DNA of 5,168 nucleotides from WHSV01 sp050693935 (GCA_050693935.1 JBOGWU010000170.1:1-5168), one strand, 5' to 3'. Shown: positions 1-5,168, numbered from the stretch's first letter. The notes: generated by a model from the sequence alone, not told the origin. Made by a program: numbers and translations.

Positions 1-105
1 GCATCGGGAGTGGGTGGCCGGGGCGGGACTCACACCGAGGACTTCGAGCAGCTGTGGAGCGAGATGACCAAGACCTACCGCACCGACCCGGAGGCGAGCT
101 GGTGA
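1..105 (+). CDS. paaC: PaaC, phenylacetyl-CoA 1,2-epoxidase subunit, C-terminal fragment (5' end outside window)
   Basis: Only the last 34 codons are present, read in frame 1 from the window edge to the TGA at 103-105. The visible peptide has the run GGRGGTHTEDFEQLWSEM and ends in DPEASW, which resembles the conserved PaaC tail (a G-R-x-G-x-H-T-E-x(n)-L-x-x-E-M pattern and a final aromatic W). PaaC is the non-catalytic ferritin-like partner of the di-iron subunit PaaA in the PaaABCE epoxidase, which converts phenylacetyl-CoA to its ring 1,2-epoxide in the cytoplasm. The stop codon overlaps the ATG of the next gene (TGATG), and that gene is a recognisable paaD. This paaC-paaD order is typical and supports the call, although the fragment is short. 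The identification rests on the tail motif and on context. Confidence 0.8.
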   Translation, partial: ASGVGGRGGTHTEDFEQLWSEMTKTYRTDPEASW

Positions 106-605
106 TGGACGCGTCGGCCACCATCGAGCTCTCGATTTGGGAGGCGCTGGCCAGCGTCCCCGACCCGGAGATCCCGGCGGTTTCGGTAGTGGACATGGGA
201 ATGATCGAGCGCGTCGACGTCGACGGGGGGTCCGTCCGCGTGACCGTCCTTCCGACTTTCACCGGATGTCCGGCGATCGCGGTCATCAAGGAGGACGTTG
301 CGGCGGCGGTAGCAAACGTGCGTGAGGTCGCCGCGGTTGAGGTCACCACGACCTTCGATCCCCCGTGGACCACCGATCGCATCTCCGAACAAGGACGGGC
401 AAGGCTCAAGGAGTTCGGCCTCGCGCCGCCTACGGGCGAGGGTCCGGTGCTGATCACCGAGATCGGCTTACCGGCACGGGCGGAGTGCCCCTTCTGCAGC
501 GGTACCAACACTCACAACGAGAACCCCTTCGGACCGACGCCGTGCCGGGCGCTCTACTACTGTGAGGACTGCAAGCAGCCCTTCGAGCAATTCAAGCCCG
601 TCTAA
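105..605 (+). CDS. paaD: PaaD, MIP18-family accessory protein of phenylacetyl-CoA epoxidase
   Basis: A 166-residue protein. Residues about 8-85 form an MIP18/DUF59 domain, with the typical SVPDPEIPAVSVVDMGMI segment at 17-34 and the conserved TFTGCPA at 51-57 containing Cys55. The C-terminus (128-166) is a Cys cluster, C128-x2-C131-x15-C147-x5-C153-x2-C156, ending in PFEQFKPV; this arrangement is characteristic of PaaD/PaaJ. The family is required for activity of the PaaABCE epoxidase in vivo and is thought to act in maturation or Fe-S delivery rather than as part of the catalytic complex. The ATG at 105 was chosen because it overlaps the paaC stop (TGATG) and has GGAGG at 90-94. An in-frame GTG at 54 would add 17 residues that overlap paaC by 52 bases and look nothing like the family. 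Length and all key Cys are normal. The overlap implies translational coupling with paaC. Confidence 0.93.
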   Translation: MDASATIELSIWEALASVPDPEIPAVSVVDMGMIERVDVDGGSVRVTVLPTFTGCPAIAVIKEDVAAAVANVREVAAVEVTTTFDPPWTTDRISEQGRARLKEFGLAPPTGEGPVLITEIGLPARAECPFCSGTNTHNENPFGPTPCRALYYCEDCKQPFEQFKPV

Positions 606-610
606 GGGGG
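604..610 (+). promoter_or_regulatory. Ribosome binding site deciding the GTG start at 617
   Basis: AAGGGGG lies 6 bases before the GTG at 617 and overlaps the TAA stop of paaD. Another GTG sits at 615 in a different frame (GTGTGG), but it opens a reading frame without family similarity. The SD therefore supports 617 and suggests coupling to paaD translation. Confidence 0.6.
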
Positions 611-616
611 AACGGT

Positions 617-1261
617 GTGGCGTTTCGAGGCTGGTCGGCCGAAGCCCTGGAGTTCTTCGAGGGACTCGAGGCCGACAACTCCAAGACCTACTGGCAGCAG
701 CACAAGGATGCTTACCAGAGTTTGGTTCGGGCTCCGATGGAAGAGTTGCTGGAAGAGCTCGCGCCGGACTGGGGTGAGGGCAAGATCTTTCGTCCCTACC
801 GGGACATTCGCTTCAGCTCCGACAAGTCGCCCTACAAGACCAACATCGCGGCGACCGTAGGCGACGGCTACGTTCAGCTCAGAGCAGCCGGACTGGGGGC
901 GGGATGCGGAATGTGGCACATGGCTCCGGACCAACTCGAGCGCTACCGGGAGGCGGTGAGTGAGGAGCGGTCCGGGGGCGAGCTCGTTGGCCTGGCGACA
1001 AAGGCAAGGGAGGAAGGACTCGAGGTCACCGGCCACGATGTCCTGAAGACGGCCCCCCGAGGCTACGCCAGGGACCATCCGCGCATCGAATTCCTGCGCT
1101 TCAAGGGTCTCGTCGCGTGGCGGGAGTGGGCGCCGGGAGCGTGGCTTGGAACGCAACGAGCCAAGGACCGCGTGGTCGAGTTCCTCCAGCTCTCCAAGCC
1201 GGTCGGCGATTGGTTGAAGACGTACGTCGGACCATCCGACCTCCCCGAACGTCGCCGATAG
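617..1261 (+). CDS. DUF2461 (TIGR02453-type) family protein, function unknown
   Basis: A 214-residue soluble protein with a GTG start, 11 bp after paaD. It matches the DUF2461 pattern from end to end. It opens with FRGWSAEALEFFEGLEADNS (3-22), followed by KTYWQQHKDAY (23-33); relatives carry a similar 'FL..L..NN...WF...K..Y' helix here. The family core YRDIRFSSDKSPYKTN is at 61-76, a small-residue-rich G-x-G-x-x-M-W strand segment follows at about 94-100, and PRGYARDHP is at 147-155. Length is normal for the family. No signal peptide or membrane segment is visible. The biochemical role of DUF2461 is not established to my knowledge. Members occur widely in bacteria, usually as single genes. 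The close spacing and the SD overlapping the paaD stop put it in the same transcript as the paa genes, but nothing in the protein itself ties it to phenylacetate breakdown, so the association may be incidental. The gene runs to within 8 bp of the end of the convergent signalling gene. Confidence 0.9.
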   Translation: MAFRGWSAEALEFFEGLEADNSKTYWQQHKDAYQSLVRAPMEELLEELAPDWGEGKIFRPYRDIRFSSDKSPYKTNIAATVGDGYVQLRAAGLGAGCGMWHMAPDQLERYREAVSEERSGGELVGLATKAREEGLEVTGHDVLKTAPRGYARDHPRIEFLRFKGLVAWREWAPGAWLGTQRAKDRVVEFLQLSKPVGDWLKTYVGPSDLPERRR

Positions 1262-1269
1262 AGGGCCCC

Positions 1270-4200
1270 CTAGTCGACGAGCGCCAACTCGGGGCGATCG
1301 GCTATCAGACTTAGAAGCGTGTCGACGACGCGCGGGTCGAACTCCGTGCCGCTGGCCTCGAGCAGCCTCCGGCTCGCCTCCTCGGTGCTCATCCTGGACC
1401 GGTAGGGCCGATCGCTCGTCATTGCGTGGAACGCGTCGACTACCAGGATGATGCGGGCCTCGAGGGGGATGTCCTCACCCCTCTTGCCGTCCGGGTAGCC
1501 GTTGCCGTCCCAACGCTCGTGGCAGGCGCGCACGATCGGCCGGACGTCGGCTAGGAACTCGATGGGGGCCAGGATCTTCTCGCCGAGCTCTGGATGAGTC
1601 CGGATGATCGCCCACTCCTCGTCGTCGAGCGGGCCCTCTTTCAGGAGGATGTCCGTGGGGATGCCGATCTTTCCGATGTCGTGGAACAGCGCGCCCAGCT
1701 CGAGGTTCTTCATGGTGCTCGCGTCGAGTCGCAGTTCGTGTCCCACCTCGAGAGCCAGATCCGTGATCCAGCGCGCGTGTGAAGAGGTGTATTCGTCCTT
1801 GGCTTCGAGCGCGTTGGCGAGGGCCTCCACGGTCGATATGAAGGTGCCTTCGAGGCTGAGGAACATCGCCGCGTTGTTGATGGCCAGCTGTGACTGGTGA
1901 GCGATGCCGGCAAGGAGCTTCATCTTGCGCTCCGAGAACTGGTAGTCACCCAAGGCCGGAGCGCCGACCACGATCGCACCGAACCGATTGCCGTCGAGTC
2001 GCAGCGGAGCAACGGCCAGGTTTCCTCGCAGCAACCCGAAGGGAAGACCGAGCCTCTCCGTGAGCATTTGATCGGTGAGCGTGAAAGGTTCCGCCGGTGT
2101 CAGCAGAGAACGAACGTCCGCTCCTGGGAAGCGCGAGGCGCTGAGGTCCGCCAAGAGCTTGCCCTCGTAGCCGAACTGCGCCTCCGCCACGAGGTCTCCT
2201 GTTTCAGTCTCAGATAGCCACACGCTGGTTCGGGGGGAACCTAGGATGCGCGCCGACGACTCGACGATGCGGGTCAGGATCTCGTCGACACCCTGAGCGG
2301 CCGCGAGCTCTCTGCTGAAATCGAGCAGGGAGTTGGCGATATCCGCACTCTCCCTCTGGTCCCGATAGAGAATCGATTTCTGCATAGCGGTCGACGCCTG
2401 ATAGCCGACTCCCGCAAGTAGGCGGAGACGATCCTCCGGCCAGTGAGCTCCCTCGGGCCGGGAGTGGCGAACGACGATCCATCCGTTGAGCCCGTTCAAC
2501 GGGCCGATGGCCAGCGCACGGCTGGACCCTCGCAGCGGAGAAGCAATTGGGTGTTCGGGTCTCTCGCTGGTCAACACGAACGGACCGCGTCTGCCTCCTA
2601 CCAGCCTTTGTCCATCGGTACGGGAAACGCTCTCCCTGACGACCGGCTCGACGGTCGGATCTCCGATGTAGCCGTGGTGCGCGATGCACTCGTAATCACC
2701 GGTGCGCTCGTCCTCGAGCCACAGCGACGCCTGATGGGAGTCCATGACGCGTGCCGCCATGCGCACGGTCTCGTTTGCGACCGCGTACTCCGATGGGGCC
2801 ATCGACGTCGAGTCCGCAAACTCGAGCATGGCCTTTGCGTGATCCGCTTCCTGTCTCTGGTTCTCGTACAGACGGGCGTTTTCCAGGGCCACCGCAGCGT
2901 GGCCCGCGAGAACTTCGAGCAACCTGACGTCGTCCTCGTCGAACTGGGCCACCCCGAGCTTGGAGATGATGACCACTCCGATGACTCGGGCTCCGTAGTT
3001 GAGGGGCACCGCGACGAGCGACTCCTCGATCTCGGTCGTCCCGGGAACTTGAACCGCCCACTCGCAATGCAAAGCGTTGGGCACGAGGAGAGCTCGACCG
3101 GTCTCGGCCACCCTTCCGGTAATGCCCTCTCCGATCCTTACCTTCCAAGTCTCGACATCCTCTCGCGAGCTGAGTACGTCGCCCCTGAACGCAATGGGAA
3201 CTAGGTCGCGGTCGTCGACAAGATAGACGCGGCAGGAGTGGTAGTCGATAAGAGTGCGGAGCTCGGTGGCAATGGTGTCCCCGATCTGCTTAACGTCGTT
3301 GAGTCGATTCAGCTTGCCGGACAAGCTCTGCAACATCTTGAGGTGAGCGATCGAACGCACGTCGCGGCCCTTGTGATGCTCGCCGATCCTCGCGCCCGCG
3401 CTCGCGCCCTCCTCGAAGAGGACGGTTCGGTCCTTCCCCTGGGACTTGGCAGTCATCATCGCAACGTCGGCGCAGGCAACCAGCTCTCTGGGATTTGCGG
3501 CATGATCCGGACCTTGGGCGATCCCAATCGACACGGTGATCTTTCCGGCCGGATCGAAGCTCATCTCTTCGAGCCTTTGGTGAATCCGCGCCGCGAGGCC
3601 CAGCGCGTCGCCCGCATCGCAAGACGACATGATGACCGCGAACTCCTCACCGCCCAAACGGCAGACGACATCGGAGACACGTACCAAAGACTTGAGCACC
3701 TCGGCGATGGCCACGAGTACCGCATCTCCCGTCGCGTGACCGAAGACGTCGTTGACCTTCTTGAAGTCATCGATATCGGCAACGAGCAATGCGCAGGCGT
3801 CGTTACTGCGACTGGCTCGGTTCAGCTCTGCGCGCAACCGCTCGTGAAAGTGCCGGTGGTTGTAGAGGTTGGTAAGGGAATCGGTTTGCGCTGCGAACTC
3901 GAGCTCCGCCCTGTGATGAGCGTTCTCTATCGCCAGTGCCGCCGCGTCCCCGAATCGCTTGGCGATCTCGAATTCTTCTTCGGTGAAAGTGGCATCGGTG
4001 CCCTGCCGGTAGATGTTCAGGGCACCCTTTATCGACCCCTTGGTGATGAGCGGGATGCTGAGCAGCGACTCGGGGTCGTCCGGCGTTCCGGGGATCACCT
4101 GAGTGCGAGGGTCTAGATGAGCATGGTTTGCAAGGACCGCCTCTTGACGCTCGACCGCCCAGCCGGTGATCCCGCGCCCGAACGGAGCTCGGTCCTGCAT

Positions 4201-4443
4201 GATCTCGTCGGCGTAGTGATCCCGTGCCAGGACTGGAACCAGAACGCGCTGGGCCTCGTCCGCTTCGTAGATGATCAGCGTGTCGTACTCGAGGAGATCC
4301 ATGAGCGTGTCCGCAATCCGCTCGAGCAACGTCGCCAGGCTCTGCTCGGAGAGCACGTGGTGGAACACCTCTGCGAGACGACGATAGGAATCCAGGCGCG
4401 CCTCGACTTCGCCCGTATGTCCTGTAATCGTCGAATCAAGCAC
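1270..4443 (-). CDS. Multi-GAF GGDEF/HD-GYP protein, predicted bifunctional cyclic-di-GMP cyclase/phosphodiesterase
   Basis: A 1057-residue protein with no signal peptide or transmembrane segment, so probably cytoplasmic. Domain order by residue: GAF1 about 36-176; GGDEF about 183-345; GAF2 about 383-523; GAF3 (divergent) about 547-688; GAF4 about 718-858; HD-GYP about 862-1055. The GGDEF domain looks active: D223 in DIDDFKKVND (223-232), N231, D240, and an intact GGEEF at 264-268. An RxxD inhibitory site (R255-V-S-D258) sits at the canonical distance before GGEEF, implying product feedback. The HD-GYP domain has H889, the H921-D922 pair in HDIGK, H950 in THPELGE, H975-E976-R977, WDGNGYP (978-984, GYP at 982-984) and D1003. 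However, the first His of the usual HHE triplet is Cys974. Such domains hydrolyse cyclic-di-GMP to pGpG or GMP. GAF domains typically bind small ligands or dimerise; their ligands here cannot be told from sequence. The GTG start is supported by GGAGGA at 4448-4453. The 3' end is convergent with the DUF2461 gene, with 8 bp between them. Confidence 0.93.
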   Translation of the reverse strand: MLDSTITGHTGEVEARLDSYRRLAEVFHHVLSEQSLATLLERIADTLMDLLEYDTLIIYEADEAQRVLVPVLARDHYADEIMQDRAPFGRGITGWAVERQEAVLANHAHLDPRTQVIPGTPDDPESLLSIPLITKGSIKGALNIYRQGTDATFTEEEFEIAKRFGDAAALAIENAHHRAELEFAAQTDSLTNLYNHRHFHERLRAELNRASRSNDACALLVADIDDFKKVNDVFGHATGDAVLVAIAEVLKSLVRVSDVVCRLGGEEFAVIMSSCDAGDALGLAARIHQRLEEMSFDPAGKITVSIGIAQGPDHAANPRELVACADVAMMTAKSQGKDRTVLFEEGASAGARIGEHHKGRDVRSIAHLKMLQSLSGKLNRLNDVKQIGDTIATELRTLIDYHSCRVYLVDDRDLVPIAFRGDVLSSREDVETWKVRIGEGITGRVAETGRALLVPNALHCEWAVQVPGTTEIEESLVAVPLNYGARVIGVVIISKLGVAQFDEDDVRLLEVLAGHAAVALENARLYENQRQEADHAKAMLEFADSTSMAPSEYAVANETVRMAARVMDSHQASLWLEDERTGDYECIAHHGYIGDPTVEPVVRESVSRTDGQRLVGGRRGPFVLTSERPEHPIASPLRGSSRALAIGPLNGLNGWIVVRHSRPEGAHWPEDRLRLLAGVGYQASTAMQKSILYRDQRESADIANSLLDFSRELAAAQGVDEILTRIVESSARILGSPRTSVWLSETETGDLVAEAQFGYEGKLLADLSASRFPGADVRSLLTPAEPFTLTDQMLTERLGLPFGLLRGNLAVAPLRLDGNRFGAIVVGAPALGDYQFSERKMKLLAGIAHQSQLAINNAAMFLSLEGTFISTVEALANALEAKDEYTSSHARWITDLALEVGHELRLDASTMKNLELGALFHDIGKIGIPTDILLKEGPLDDEEWAIIRTHPELGEKILAPIEFLADVRPIVRACHERWDGNGYPDGKRGEDIPLEARIILVVDAFHAMTSDRPYRSRMSTEEASRRLLEASGTEFDPRVVDTLLSLIADRPELALVD
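1870..2871 (-). repeat. Protein-level tandem duplication: linker plus GAF unit, about 167 residues, two copies
   Basis: Inside the GGDEF/HD-GYP gene, residues 525-691 (positions 2371-2871) and 692-858 (positions 1870-2370) align with a constant offset of 167. Matching landmarks are LYENQRQEAD (525-534) with LYRDQRESAD (692-701), F542 with F709, SLWL (573-576) with SVWL (740-743), TGD (581-583) with TGD (748-750), and GY (591-592) with GY (758-759). After a small indel the offset becomes 168 for LLAG (675-678 with 843-846). This supports GAF3 and GAF4, each with its preceding helical linker, as products of an internal duplication. The DNA copies are diverged, so the event is old. Confidence 0.65.
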
Positions 4444-4447
4444 AGAG

Positions 4448-4453
4448 TCCTCC
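4448..4453 (-). promoter_or_regulatory. Ribosome binding site for the GTG start at 4443
   Basis: On the minus strand GGAGGA is followed by CTCT and then GTG, so GGAGG sits 5 bases before the start. It is the strongest SD-like motif near this end of the reading frame and supports the non-ATG start. Confidence 0.65.
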
Positions 4454-4483
4454 AGGCCTCTACCTCCGCCCGCAATCCCGCCA

Positions 4484-4511
4484 CTATTAGGTAGATCATC
4501 GGTCCGCCAAA
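4484..4511 (-). promoter_or_regulatory. Candidate promoter of the GGDEF/HD-GYP gene
   Basis: On the minus strand, TTTGGC (4506-4511) is separated by 16 bases from TAATAG (4484-4489), a weak match to sigma70-type -35 and -10 boxes. It lies about 40 bases upstream of the GTG and leaves room for the SD. The match is by eye only and both hexamers deviate from consensus. Confidence 0.3.
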
Positions 4512-4558
4512 GGCGCCTCTTGAACCTCGAGTCTGCACAGTCGCCTCAGATCTCCGGG

Positions 4559-4572
4559 GGTGCAGAGGCACC
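4559..4572. repeat. Small perfect inverted repeat in the divergent intergenic region
   Basis: GGTGC-AGAG-GCACC: two 5-base arms with a 4-base spacer, 8 bases upstream of the TAGTCT box. In position it overlaps where a -35 element of the + strand promoter would lie, so it could be an operator half-site pair or a tiny hairpin. Arms this short can arise by chance in GC-rich DNA. Confidence 0.35.
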
Positions 4573-4580
4573 ATTTGACC

Positions 4581-4592
4581 TAGTCTTGGGCC
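4581..4592 (+). promoter_or_regulatory. -10 box of a probable leaderless promoter for the HesB-like gene
   Basis: TAGTCT at 4581-4586 fits the TAnnnT -10 pattern and is followed by only 6 bases before the ATG at 4593, so transcription would begin at or next to the A of the start codon. No Shine-Dalgarno motif precedes this ATG. Both points fit the leaderless mRNAs common in actinobacteria. The TAG inside the box is also an in-frame stop, which rules out a start further upstream. No clear -35 box is visible at the normal spacing (TTGACC at 4575-4580 directly abuts the -10). Confidence 0.5.
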
Positions 4593-4880
4593 ATGTCGAT
4601 CCAGGTGACCGAAGAGGCGGTCGAGGTCCTGAAACGATCGCTCGAGCTCGGCGGAGTCGACCGGGACCTCGGCGGTGTCCGCCTGCGGGCCGCTCACGGG
4701 CTCGGAGGTGGGCTCGACGTCCAGATCGAGCTGGCCGATGGACCCCTCGATGGGGAGACCACCGTCACCACCGACGGCATAAGGCTGTTCGTCGATCCCG
4801 GCCTGACGAAGGCGATTCCCGATGCCGTAGTCGCCGTGGAACCTCAGCACGACATGGTAGTCGTCCGCCCCGCCGGCTAG
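4593..4880 (+). CDS. HesB/IscA-like (A-type carrier fold) protein lacking cysteines
   Basis: A 95-residue protein. It opens with VTEEAVEVLKRSLE (5-18), like the N-terminal helix of the HesB/IscA family. It continues with the strand VRLRAA (29-34), LDVQIELADGP (41-51), and IRLFVDPGLTKAI (63-75), which corresponds to the 'v.vfvDp.s...l' segment typical of the family. Canonical A-type carriers bind Fe-S clusters or iron through one Cys in the first half and a C-x-C pair near the C-terminus. This protein has no Cys at all: the first site reads HGLGGG (35-40) and the chain ends before a CxC tail. It therefore probably keeps the fold but not the usual cluster chemistry; such HesB-like paralogues of unknown function are seen in actinobacteria. 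The start is fixed by an in-frame TAG 12 bases upstream. The stop lies 2 bp before the acylphosphatase ATG, suggesting one transcript. The family call is by pattern and is moderately secure; function is unknown. Confidence 0.65.
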   Translation: MSIQVTEEAVEVLKRSLELGGVDRDLGGVRLRAAHGLGGGLDVQIELADGPLDGETTVTTDGIRLFVDPGLTKAIPDAVVAVEPQHDMVVVRPAG

Positions 4881-4882
4881 CG

Positions 4883-5149
4883 ATGGTGAGACGGCGGGTC
4901 CTGGCGTCGGGGCGCGTGCAAGGGGTGTTCTTCAGAGACTCCTGCAGGCAGGAGGCGCAACACCACGCGGTGGCGGGGTCCGCGGACAACCTTCCCGACG
5001 GGCGCGTTGAGGTCATCCTGGAAGGCGATGCCGCCGCGGTCGAAGCCATGATCGAGTGGTGCCGCAGTGGTCCCCGGCACGCCGACGTGAACGACCTCGA
5101 GGTGATCGAGGAAACGCCGGAGGGCATCCAGGGGTTCAGAACCGGCTGA
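4883..5149 (+). CDS. acyP: Acylphosphatase
   Basis: An 88-residue protein, normal for the family (about 90). It carries signature 1, GRVQGVFFRDS, at 10-20, with the catalytic Arg at R18 in the phosphate-binding loop. Signature 2 is modified, GSADNLPDGRVEV at 32-44, with catalytic Asn at N36 and the usual DGRVEV continuation. The C-terminal part carries a normal D-A-A-A-V-E helix (49-54) and ends in F-R-T-G. The enzyme hydrolyses acyl phosphates such as acetyl phosphate or 1,3-bisphosphoglycerate to carboxylate and phosphate in the cytoplasm. The residue just before N36 is Asp (D35), where many members have Arg or Lys, and the aromatic residue of the classic G-[FYW] is Ser, as in a number of bacterial homologues. 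The ATG at 4883 was chosen because it follows the previous stop by 2 bp (TAGCGATG), implying coupled translation; there is no clear SD, and GTG at 4886 is an equally close alternative. The reading frame stays open back to 4520, but that part overlaps the HesB-like gene. Confidence 0.93.
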   Translation: MVRRRVLASGRVQGVFFRDSCRQEAQHHAVAGSADNLPDGRVEVILEGDAAAVEAMIEWCRSGPRHADVNDLEVIEETPEGIQGFRTG

Positions 5150-5168
5150 GCAAACCCCAAAACCGGCA

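Noticed and set aside
54..104. N-terminal extension of paaD from a GTG at 54
   Set aside because: The extra 17 residues overlap paaC by 52 bases and are unlike PaaD. The ATG at 105 overlaps the paaC stop and has an upstream GGAGG.
602..1156. Minus-strand open frame of 184 residues opposite the DUF2461 gene
   Set aside because: The + strand frame matches DUF2461 along its full length; the opposite frame has no motif, no SD and no plausible promoter.
2443..4494. A chain of long + strand open frames (2443-3204, 3238-4116, 4117-4494) opposite the signalling gene
   Set aside because: They are antisense to clear GAF, GGDEF and other domain codons. Their translations show no family pattern and are rich in Arg, Gly, His and Val, as expected of mirror frames in GC-rich DNA.
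4511..4518. AGGCGCCT 8-base palindrome in the divergent region as an operator
   Set aside because: A single short GC-rich palindrome is expected by chance, and it has no second copy nearby.
4275..4850. Minus-strand open frame of 191 residues across the divergent intergenic region
   Set aside because: It overlaps both the GAF1-coding region in a different frame and the HesB-like gene on the other strand, and shows no recognisable domain.
4520..4882. Upstream extension of the acylphosphatase frame to 4520
   Set aside because: It covers the HesB-like gene in another frame, and the Arg-rich translation before residue M at 4883 has no similarity to acylphosphatase.
4765..5160. Minus-strand open frame opposite the acylphosphatase
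   Set aside because: It is a mirror frame of a clearly recognised enzyme, with low-complexity Arg/Ser composition.
5150..5168. Possible terminator or start of another gene after the acylphosphatase
   Set aside because: Only 19 bases remain, with a C/A-rich run and no stem-loop; too short to call anything.

Overview
The window is high-GC bacterial DNA (by eye about 60-65% G+C), tightly packed, with GTG starts at two of the five complete genes and one start that looks leaderless. Together with the gene content this suggests an actinobacterium (Actinomycetota), perhaps an uncultured one. That assignment is an inference from style and families; no rRNA or other marker is present.

Layout. (1) Positions 1-1261, + strand: the tail of a phenylacetyl-CoA epoxidase gene cluster. 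It holds the last 34 codons of paaC, then paaD overlapping it by one base, then after 11 bp a DUF2461-family gene that closes the apparent operon. PaaC is the structural partner subunit of the PaaABCE multicomponent oxygenase, which epoxidises the aromatic ring of phenylacetyl-CoA. PaaD is an MIP18-like protein with a C-terminal Cys cluster, thought to help mature the enzyme. (2) Positions 1270-4443, - strand, convergent with the first block and only 8 bp from it: one 1057-residue soluble signalling protein, GAF-GGDEF-GAF-GAF-GAF-HD-GYP. It combines a predicted diguanylate cyclase and a predicted cyclic-di-GMP phosphodiesterase in one chain. (3) Positions 4444-4592: a divergent intergenic region carrying the likely promoters of the signalling gene (-) and of the next pair (+), and a small perfect inverted repeat. 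(4) Positions 4593-5149, + strand: a 95-residue HesB/IscA-like protein with no cysteine at all, followed after 2 bp by an 88-residue acylphosphatase. The last 19 bases hold nothing recognisable.

The three blocks look functionally separate: aromatic catabolism, second-messenger turnover, and a small two-gene unit of housekeeping type. No mobile element, CRISPR array, tRNA, rRNA or phage-like feature was seen. I do not see an obvious new multi-gene system. The points most worth a second look are the cysteine-free HesB-like protein, the unusual domain order of the cyclic-di-GMP protein with its internal GAF duplication and altered HD-GYP metal motif, and the DUF2461 gene attached to the paa operon.
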